DNA of 64,000 nt from Vitellaria paradoxa. Its lineage: Eukaryota > Streptophyta > Magnoliopsida > Ericales > Sapotaceae. The translations under genes were made by a program, and so were the position numbers. Positions 55,956-64,000 of the stretch are shown one piece after another (position 1 is the stretch's first letter; each line of letters begins with the position of its first letter). The notes below the pieces were generated by a model, which was not told where the DNA came from, made no database searches, and saw only the letters and a list, made by a program, of their open reading frames with translations. The stretch spans positions 10,205,223 through 10,269,222 of the forward strand of contig CM034241.1 of NCBI GenBank assembly GCA_019916065.1, in the 5' to 3' direction.

Positions 55956-56900
55956 TTGCCAAGTGACTTGAAGTATGTATTTTTGGGTGAGGGAGAGTCC
56001 TATCCAGCTGTCATTTCATCTCAGCTGAGTTTGGACCAAGAAAATAGACTTGTGGAAGTCTTGAGGAAGCATAGAGGAGCTTTGGGCTGGACTATAGCAG
56101 ATCTGCAGGGAATAAGTCCATTGATTTGCACTCATAGAATATTTTTGGAGGATGAGGCCAAGCCTATTAGGCAAATGCAAAGGAGACTCAACCCCAACAT
56201 GAAAGAGGTTGTTAGAGGGGAGGTAATCAAGCTTTTGGATGCTGGAATTATCTACCCCATCTCAGATTCTAAGTGGGTGAGTCCAACTCAGGTAGTGCCT
56301 AAGAAAACTGGAGTGACTGTGATTAAGAATGAAAAAGAGGAATTAGTTCCAATGCGCATCCAAACAGGATGGCGCATGTGCATAGATTATAGAAAGTTAA
56401 TGCAGTCACAAGGAAAGATCACTTCCCTCTTCCATTCCTAGATCAGGTATTGGAAAGAGTGGCAGGGCATGCATTTTACTGTTTCTTGGATGGTTACTCT
56501 GGGTATAATCAGATGAGATTGCATTGGAGGATCAGGAAAAGACCACATTCACTTGCCCATTTGGCACATTTGCATATAGGCGTATGCCTTTTGGTCTTGC
56601 AATGCTCCTGCAACATTTCAGAGATGTATGATGAGTCTGTTTTGATTTTGTAGAGAGATTCCTTGAAGTTTTTATGGATGACTTTTCAGTATATGGCAGT
56701 GACTTTGATACATGTTTGGAAATTTAGAGAAGGTTTTGATTAGATGTGAGGAGAAAAACTTGGTTTTGAACTGGGAAAAATGCCATTTATGGTAACTCAT
56801 GGAATTGTCCTTGGCCACATAGTGTCTTCTAGGGGATAGAAGTAGACAAAGCCAAAGTGGAAATTTCAAAAACTTCCTACCCCTAGATGTGTTAAGGATA
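55956..56900 (+). pseudogene. pol: RE5 reverse transcriptase, frameshifted
   Basis: The open part 55956-56441 covers LPSDLKYVFLGEGESYP to GWRMCIDYRKL. A one-base loss after 56395 breaks the frame. The fingers/palm follow in pieces (ERVAGHAFYCFLDGYSGYNQ, a shifted PFG..LQCSCN block, then FMDDFSVYG near 56670-56700). Further small deletions occur at about 56720, 56790 and 56835. The catalytic Met-Asp-Asp text is present. Confidence 0.85.
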
Positions 56901-57440
56901 TCAGATCATTTCTTGGCCATGCTGGGTTTTATAGAAGGTTCATTGCATCATTCAGTGCCATTGCTAGACCTTTGTGCAACCTTCTATCCCAGGATGTTCC
57001 CTTTGATTGGACACCAGAGTGTCAGGCCTCATTTGATAGACTTAAGAGTTTGCTCACCTCAGCTCCCATTATGCAGCCACCAGACTGGACTTTACCATTT
57101 GAAATCATGTGTGATGCTAGTGATTGTGCCATTGGTGCAGTGCTAGGACAGAGGAGGGATAGGAGGCCACATGTATTGTACTATGCTAGCAAAACCCTTA
57201 GTGAAGCACAAAGGAATTACACTACTACTGAGAAGGAGTTGCTAGCAGTAGTATATGCCTTGGACAAGTTCAGATCATACTTGGTAGGTTCCCATGTCAT
57301 AGTATACACTGACCATGCTGCTTTGAAGTATCTCTTGACCAAACCTGATGCTAAGCCTAGACTTATTAGATGGATTCTTCTGCTTCAAGAATTTGATTTA
57401 GAAATCAAGGACAAAAAGGGAGTTGAAAATGTAGTTGCTG
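56901..57440 (+). CDS. RE5 RNase H
   Basis: The frame from 56972 has [57 protein letters not shown] and [15 protein letters not shown], nearly the same as RE4. The connection block ([15 protein letters not shown] type) precedes it in another frame. The catalytic acidic residues are present. Confidence 0.88.
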
Positions 57441-57898
57441 ATCACCTTTCTAGACTCCCACATCAGGATTTAGCATCTTTTGATTCTCCCATCAATGAGA
57501 CATTCCCTGATGAGCAGTTGTTCCACATAGACTCTTCTGAGGTACCTTGGTTTGCAGATATAGCCAACTACCTAGCTTCAGGTATTGTGCCTTCTCACTG
57601 GACCATGTGGATAGAAGGAAGTTCTTTAGGAATGTGAGACACTTTTTTGGGATGACCCTTATTTGTTTAAATATTGCCCAGATCAGGTGATTAGGAGGTG
57701 CATACCTGAGAGTGAGTCCACCAGTGTCATTGAGTTCTGTCACACATTAGCTTGTGGAGGACATTTTTCTGCTAGGAAGACTGTGGCTAAAATTTTGCAA
57801 TGTGGATTGTATTGGCCAACCATGTTCAAAGATGTGTATGCATTTTGTGTTGCTTGTGATAGATGCCAGAGACTTGGTAGCCTCACTAGGAGGAACAT
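57441..57898 (+). pseudogene. RE5 integrase start, cut by gap
   Basis: [18 protein letters not shown], then a frameshift near 57600-57660, then the zinc region in the frame of 57663 ([10 protein letters not shown] .. [17 protein letters not shown]). The catalytic core would lie in the gap. Confidence 0.85.
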
Positions 57899-57998
57899 NN
57901 NNNNNNNNNNNNNNNNNNNNNNNNNNNNNNNNNNNNNNNNNNNNNNNNNNNNNNNNNNNNNNNNNNNNNNNNNNNNNNNNNNNNNNNNNNNNNNNNNN
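57899..57998. other. Assembly gap (100 N)
   Basis: Exactly 100 Ns, the usual placeholder for a gap of unknown size. It removes the end of RE5. Confidence 0.98.
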
Positions 57999-58256
57999 TT
58001 GAGGTGATTTGGTGTAAAAATTTTTGTCGACTTTGCTTATAAAATTGACACATGTCAGACATAATTGGGTATTGATCTTTTAATAAAAATTTGTTAAAAT
58101 TCGTAAAAACTAAAGAAAATCGATAAAAGTTAGTAAAAATTAAAAAAAATTAATAAAAATTGTAAAAGGTTGATAAAAGTTAATTTTATGTTTGATAGAA
58201 TAAATAAAAAAATTAGTAAAAGTTAAATTTTAGGGGGGAGGGGGTTAAGTTGTGAA
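57999..58256. other. A-rich spacer with degenerate short repeats
   Basis: Loose repeats of 'ataaaagttagtaaaaatt' type (58080-58225). No gene. Confidence 0.6.
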
Positions 58257-58337
58257 CCAAACACCACAACTTTCCAGGAGTAACCAAGTCTTGTGGAGCC
58301 AAACACCACAACTTTCCAGGAGTACCCAAGTCTTGTG
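58257..58337 (+). repeat. Tandem duplication, about 42 bp, two copies
   Basis: The unit 'caaacaccacaactttccag' and the following 22 bases occur twice in direct succession, with one mismatch (taacc/tacccaag). It lies after a G-rich stretch (58231-58246). Confidence 0.85.
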
Positions 58338-58469
58338 GCACCTGTACTTCCAAATTAAACCAAACAAGAGAAAAAAAGGGCTTCAATACATGCATCACGC
58401 AGTATGCATATTTTGGTTATCTCCTTTTCAATCTTTCTGTCTTTTTATTTTTATTTTTTTGATGTACTA

Positions 58470-58510
58470 TCCATTTATTTATTTATTTATTTATTTGTTT
58501 GTTTATTTTT
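58470..58510. repeat. (TTTA)n microsatellite
   Basis: About nine TTTA/TTTG units in a T-rich region. Confidence 0.8.
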
Positions 58511-58782
58511 TATCTTCAAATGAATAGGGACTGTAACTGTCTAGCTAGATATCATTCAACATGTTGAAGTTAACATTGTTCTAACACTATGTCCACCGTA
58601 GAATACTATTTAGGCAAAACAAAATGAACTACAAGAAGTAAAAATATTATGCGTTTATTACTAATTTATCTTTTCAAGAACAGCTTTTCCTGAAAACAAA
58701 ATAATTTAAAAAAGTAAAATGGTATACAAAATGTGAAATTAGAATTAATCTTATGGCGACGATACTGTCTTAGAATTATAAT

Positions 58783-59152
58783 AAGGCCTCGTTTGGAGTA
58801 AGAAAAAATAAGATAAATTGAGATAAAATATGATTTGGGGTTAATTTTGGAGTCATTTTTTCTGAAAAATAGTAAATCGTGGGAACGGTTTTCCAAATCC
58901 ATTCCTATGGATTCAAAACAATTTAAAAAAAATAGCAACAATGGTACTCATTTGAAAGCTTTCGACTTGAAGAATATGATTATATAAAAAATTTACATAT
59001 TCGGTTAACCTATTTTTAAATTTTTTTTTTTTTTTTTGGAAATATTGAAATTTTTTGAAATTAGTGATGACGGAAAAATTAGAGGTAGAGGAGTTGTTAG
59101 AGATTTACAGAATTTTTTAGAGGTTTATAGTATGCCAAACGAGCCCTAAGTT
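58783..59152. mobile_element. MITE-like element, hAT-like ends
   Basis: Left end AAGGCCTCGTTTGG and right end CCAAACGAGCCCTAAG are inverted repeats of the 'GGGC(C)TCGTTTGG' kind common in plant hAT MITEs. Possible 8-bp flanks are attataat and tttataat (7 of 8). It is 370 bp, AT-rich and non-coding. Confidence 0.5.
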
Positions 59153-59238
59153 TTTATAATTTTATTATTTTAGAGTGATAGATTCACTAAGTATTCACCT
59201 CATTGAAATTATCTTTTCTGGCTAACTAATCTCTCCAT

Positions 59239-59496
59239 TTGAAAGATGATGAGTTTATTTTTGTTTCATGCAAGAAATTAACAAAGAAAGACCTCAACGA
59301 ACATTCTCGCTTCTCTAATTTTGGTCATGCTTTACCCCATTTTCCCTTCTCCTTTTACGCCTGTGCTTTTTCCAAATGGCGAATTGGTCATAACCATGTG
59401 ATTTCTCCATGTGATTTTATTAGTATTGTGGTTGTTGAGAACAACAATTTAACTTGCTTGACCATGATTAGTTACCGCTTGTTTTTACTCTTCTAG
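59239..59496 (+). other. 85-codon open frame, unsupported
   Basis: An open frame from ATG 59239 to 59496 with no recognisable motif, in a gene-free AT-rich stretch. I list it only because the surrounding 500 bases hold nothing else. Confidence 0.12.
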
Positions 59497-59710
59497 TACT
59501 AGTAAAACCCGATGGGCCTAAAAAATAAGCTTAGAGGCATAAGCTCTCGCACTACTACCACTTCATTTGTGATGTGGTTGACCACTCTAGGGACCGTCTG
59601 AAACTTTAAAAAAAAATAACAATAATAATAATAATAATAATATTAAGAAAGTAAAAAAAAAAAAAAAAAAGCTGAGATATTGTTTGTAACTTTTACTTTT
59701 TTTTTTTTTT

Positions 59711-59962
59711 AGTTTGGTAGCACCTCTAAAGTTATTAAAAATTCTTGAAAAACTCTCTAACGTTTTTACTAAACAACTAAAAGTTCTTAAAAATTCTTAA
59801 AAAAATTCTTCAACTTTTTACAATATAAACAAAAGTTTTGAAAAATTACTAAAATTTTTAAATTTTTACTAAACATATAAAAAATTGCACCTGACTAGCA
59901 GTTTTTGTCAAAAAAAATTACCAAGAGTTCCTAAAATTTATGCACTGCCAAACGGACCCCTA
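59711..59962. mobile_element. Second MITE-like element
   Basis: 'agtttggtagcacctc' at the left and 'gtgccaaacggaccccta'-type text at the right (59941-59962; GCACTGCCAAACGGACCCC) are imperfect inverted repeats. Inner parts also pair loosely. The left terminus is merged with a T run, so its exact end is unclear. Confidence 0.4.
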
Positions 59963-61344
59963 ATCAACAATTTAATGAAGGCCGGATTGTTCGAATGGTG
60001 GTTTAAGTAATTGAAAAATAATAAGATTCAAACATGAAAAATTAAAGGGGTTCTCAATTAATTGAGGTTGGGCTAGGCCTTTTATAAAATGTCTAGTGGG
60101 TATTCAATTCACAATTAAATGGATGGAGAAAATTCATCTCCAATTCAATCATGATATTAAAGATTGAAGATAGATAGTTTAAAACTTCAATTCCGCCAAC
60201 ATTAAGATTTTTAAATTAAATAATGTCCTTAGTTTAGAAAAAAAATGTGTTTTAATAAGTAATAGTGGTTCCGAATACTTATTAATGAGTGTTTGTTAAC
60301 ATCTAATCAAACCTAGCACTATATTAATCAAGAAACTTTTTTTTGGGGAAGGTAAAAGTAAATATGTTAAAAAAAATTAAATTACAAAATCTTAAGTGCA
60401 TATAACCACAAGCTGCACCATACCAATAGCCACAAATAGCGCAGCTTTCCAGACATGATTGTTGTAATGCACCTAGGAGCCAACCAAGACCAACATCAAC
60501 AAGCTGCCAATGCACTTCAATTGATACCAAATAACCAACAACATAGCATTCTTTCACTAAGTGACAGTGAAGAGAAGCTAAATCACCCAAACAAATTGGA
60601 AAGTCCGAGGATTTCACAACATAGCAAGACACGCCACAATACTAAACATTCATCCAAGTAGATAAGGAAATTAAGCATAATTTTACCATTTAATTGCTTC
60701 TTCAAAGTAGGAAAGATCTAATACCTATCTCAATAGTTGTATTCTTCCATGGCTTCAATTACAACATTTTAAAGGAAAATTGAAGAAACCAAAGGATTGA
60801 GGCTAAGTTCTCTCTAAATTCCACCCTAAAATGAAGCCTGAACCTCTAAATTCCACCCTAAAATGAAACCTAAATTCACCTAAACCATTTCAAAACTTTA
60901 GATAGTCCTTTAATTAAAGGACAAATTAACCTTTAAAAAAACACAAATTATTGCTCAAGCCTGGATGCATGTATTTTAGTGGGGTTCGAATGATAGCCAA
61001 TTATTCAAAACACTACATCGAAATGAGGTTTCTTAAGGTTCTGATGTTGTCAACTACCAAATTGCAAACTTGCCATATTTTGGGTTTAGGTCTAAACTTG
61101 CCTTTTTCACATTCGTATGATTCAAATATAATTTCAAAAATGGTTGTTTGAAGTAGTTTGTTCAAGACCAACTACAACAATCCAACTGTTTAGTCGCTGA
61201 AGGTATTATCGGCCAACCATGATTTAGTCATCAGTTGGTCGACAACGGATAGTTGTAGAAAGTATTGCATCATCGACTAGTTGATGGCTAAAGGTAAACC
61301 CTTTGCGGACCAATCGGTCGAAAAGAAGTAGACCTAACATACTT
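59963..61344. other. Spacer without supported gene
   Basis: AT-rich. A 102-codon minus-strand frame (60632-60324) and a 68-codon plus frame (60455-60661) overlap and show no motif. A short direct repeat 'cctctaaattccaccctaaaatga' type occurs at about 60813-60835 and 60844-60866. Confidence 0.5.
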
Positions 61345-63596
61345 TGTAATGACCAAAATTCTTTATTGCTATATATGATGTAATATTTATGTATTTATGA
61401 GTTTAATTTATTATTTTATTCATTGAAATTGAGTTTGAATATGTGTTTAGGCTTGATATGAGACTTAGTAACTTTTTCAGAACGTCAATCTTTTGTGCCA
61501 TGTCTATCTGCTTTCCATACATACAGTGTGTCTAAGTGTAGGATGTGTGCACGGTATCACTTTCTCATGCGCACGACGTGTCCTCGATGCCTAAAATACA
61601 CCTCTTTCTGCTTCATCATGTGCATGACCTTACTTAGGTCTATGTATTAGCTCACTATCAACAAACCACCTGTATTTACTATCAACAAATAAGCATAATA
61701 TATATGCCCTCATATGCTACCCTTATATGCTACTACATGAGCACAAGTCATATATGAGTCAAACCATCACAATAGTTAACAAGGTAATAATCATCACTAG
61801 AGTCCATTTCCTCATCTTATCTTGTTTAATCAATGTAACACTACTCAATTATCTTATACTCATATCAATAACACTAAAAATCAATATATATGTATATATA
61901 TAGGTAGGTTAGGTACTCAGTCAAGTGGGTCTATGACTACAAAACCCATCCTAAATTACGCATTCAGTGCCTACCTTATATGATTTTAGCCATAGAGGGA
62001 ACAAGGCAAAATTTGCTTTTGCTATGTGATAGTACTGAAAATATTTGCTAATCAGCATTTTTCTCACTTTATAAGCTACTAACCTACTGGACCTAAGTCA
62101 CTAACCCTTAAGCAAGTTTTAGGATTTTCAAAACTTATGTATGAATATATCCCTTAGTTTCAGTACCTTTACACCCGAAATCCAAAATCAATGCTCAAGT
62201 ATATATATATCTATATTGTGGTATACTATGCCTTATCAACATTAAGTTTATCTTATATATCAACCATTGATAGTGTTCAATTTTCATTATTTTTCACTCA
62301 TATGTTAGTGCCATAAGCTTTAGCAATACATAAGCAAATTGAATCACATCAATTATAACTTAAATTATAAATTACCCTTAATAAGATGAAATAGACATAG
62401 TATGCAAGTGACGTTCACACAGGATAAGATCAAACATGTGCACGGGTCAATAGGCTAGCCAGTTGTGTGCACGAGGCAAACCCCGAGCGCATAAGATAAC
62501 AAATTCAGACGGCGTGCACATGAGCTAATGTCTTGCAAGCGCATAGGATAGTAAACCTCCTAGCATGCACACAAAAATCAAAGGGAGTTGTGCATGAGAC
62601 CAAACCTCACATGTGCATGACAGTGTTCCTATAAAATAAAAAATGACAGATTATGTTTCTGTGTTTTCCAACTAAAACAAATTTCAAGCTTAAAAATATT
62701 TTGATTTGTTAATAAAAACCATGAAATAACACATTAGCAATGGTCTAAAACAAATATCATGTATGGATTTACAATATAGAATGAGGAATTTGAGCAACAT
62801 GGGTTTGATATATATATTCTTTCACTATATATATACATATACACTTATTCATTCTCCAATCAACCAAAATCAACCGATCATTGTGCCATTATTATACACT
62901 TAAAGATCTAAAACTAAGTAACAAGAAGACCCTACCTCAAACCCAAGTTGAAGAAGGAGAAGAAAAGAAAAAGATGATAATAGCCGAAGAAGAAGGCCTA
63001 GAACAGAAGGAAAACTCCACAACTCACAATCCACTCCAATCGCTTGAATTCCAACCAATGCTAAGCTCTTAACTAAACCTTAGCAATCCACAAAACATTA
63101 GAGCATAGCATAACCCACATTAAATTCAACTCAGGTTATTTTTTTTCTCTATATTTATCTTTGAAATACACATAGACACACTTAAAATTTGAAATTGGAA
63201 GGAAGAGAAAAGAAGAGAAATAAGGTTGATGATGTTTGGTGATAGTAGGAAGAGAATAGGGTAGCTATTGTGGTCGAATTTTAACCAAACCATTAATCGA
63301 CAAAATGTCAAGACATTCGGAGGAGCAGGTGAGCTACACAGAACACACAACTAGACTAATTTTGTGTGCACGAGTAACCACTGGGCATGCACAGGCCAAG
63401 CACAAACCAAGGGTTGTGTGCACTAGAAAAGAATAGGCTTGTGCATAACGGAGTAAAGTTTTAAAAATTTCTATTAAACTTCAAATCAAACTCAACACAC
63501 TCCCAAGCATAACCCTAATGAACAAACCAAAAAACTAAATCTCAAAATACATAAATATTACGTCATAATCAAATAAATAATAACCCTGGTCATTGT
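61345..63596. repeat. Inverted pair of LTR-like ends
   Basis: 61345 onward (TGTAATGACCAAAATTCTTT) and the minus strand from 63596 (ACAATGACCAGGGTTATT) align over about 60 bp, including ATGATGTAATATTTATGTAT / ATGACGTAATATTTATGTAT, and more loosely beyond. Both look like chromovirus LTR starts (compare TGTAATAACC of RE2 and TGTAATACC of S2). Both are followed 150-250 bp later by text rich in GTGCAC or GCGCAC. They may be two LTR remnants head to head. No gene, primer site or purine tract was found. Confidence 0.35.
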
Positions 63597-64000
63597 ATCA
63601 TTTTTCTAATTAAATCATCTTTTAATGGTTAATTATTTCATCCACATTATTTTGGTTGGCCTTTTAAATAGAAATTTTGATTGCATAAGATTGTCCCAGA
63701 GCTAATTTTACCTCACCTTTATATGTCTGCTTAAGTTGTATTAATTAATACTTGTGAATTAAACCAAAACATCCCCTAAGCAACCGCTTTGCTAATTCCA
63801 TGATTATACAATTTGAAAATGATTGCCTACATCCTAGTTAGAATAAGTCTCAACCTAATGAAAAATGGAAAGCGACATCTTGATCTTATTTGATGCAATG
63901 CTAATTGCCTCACTTCAAGTCTAATGGACATCTTGTATGTATTTCATGAGTAAACTATTCATATTTGTATAGTTGATATTATATGTATAAGCATGCAATA
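63597..64000. other. Spacer, nothing recognised
   Basis: AT-rich, with no supported gene or repeat boundary. Confidence 0.6.

Larger units (their letters stand above)
51130..57898 (+). mobile_element. RE5: Athila-like element, cut by assembly gap
   Basis: 5' LTR, Athila primer site (52619), gag, protease, RT, RNase H and the start of integrase, in the plus orientation, then 100 Ns. The sequence after the gap is unrelated, so the rest of pol, any extra ORF and the 3' LTR are missing from the assembly here. It is a distinct family from RE4 but close in pol and gag. Many one-base indels break the frames while few substitutions create stops. Confidence 0.9.

Noticed and set aside
60324..60632. 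102-codon minus-strand frame that reads slightly like the end of a LINE protein
   Set aside because: Similarity is too weak by eye, and an overlapping plus frame is equally open.
62881..63072. 63-codon Glu/Lys-rich frame
   Set aside because: Its composition follows a purine-rich DNA stretch inside an LTR-like region; there is no other support.

Overview
The window is plant nuclear DNA, almost certainly from a flowering plant. It is AT-rich and packed with plant-type LTR retrotransposons. The Ty3/gypsy chromoviruses have a TGGTATCAGAGCC-type primer-binding site and a chromodomain. The Athila-like Ty3/gypsy elements have a TGGCGCCGTTGCCGGGG primer-binding site and a DLGAS protease. There are also Ty1/copia remnants, MITE-like and Helitron-like pieces. 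I see no convincing host protein-coding gene, rRNA or intact tRNA gene. The species cannot be named from this sequence.

Layout. 1-2630: AT-rich, with Helitron-like 3' ends and a duplicated small exon-like block. 2631-33125: chromovirus RE1 (+), whose 3' LTR is cut short. RE1 is split inside its RNase H region by a second chromovirus, RE2 (8847-30757, +), with a perfect 5-bp target duplication (tcgag). The 5' LTR of RE2 has grown to 13.2 kb. It holds a copia solo LTR (9641-10559, duplication ctaaa), a partial tandem copy of itself (11711-12983) and the 3' part of an Athila-like element RE3 (12984-22007, -). RE3 in turn carries a 3.0-kb solo LTR (15714-18754, -; tggcc/tagcc). 33126-47007: Athila-like RE4 (-), with both LTRs, gag-pol and an extra ORF after pol. 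47008-48262: broken copia pol and LTR. About 49400-51129: decayed chromovirus RE6. 51130-57898: Athila-like RE5 (+), cut by a 100-N assembly gap (57899-57998). 57999-64000: gene-free, with MITE-like elements, a tandem duplication and an inverted pair of LTR-like ends.

How the parts work together. The chromoviruses RE1 and RE2 are dead: many in-frame stops, mostly explained by C-to-T change, and RE1 has also lost a catalytic residue of reverse transcriptase. RE4 is the best preserved. The most interesting content is in the Athila-like elements. RE4 and RE3 share an extra ORF of unknown function behind pol. In RE4 a second copy of the LTR's TTCGAA palindrome array, followed by a perfect TATAAATA box and then a possible leader intron, lies upstream of that ORF. 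This looks like a separate transcription unit inside the retrotransposon. Several unrelated LTRs here carry their own palindromic word just upstream of a TATA box. RE3, RE4 and RE5 share a small hairpin near the LTR end whose stem changes in a pairing-preserving way, and RE3 and RE4 share a second hairpin beside the polypurine tract.
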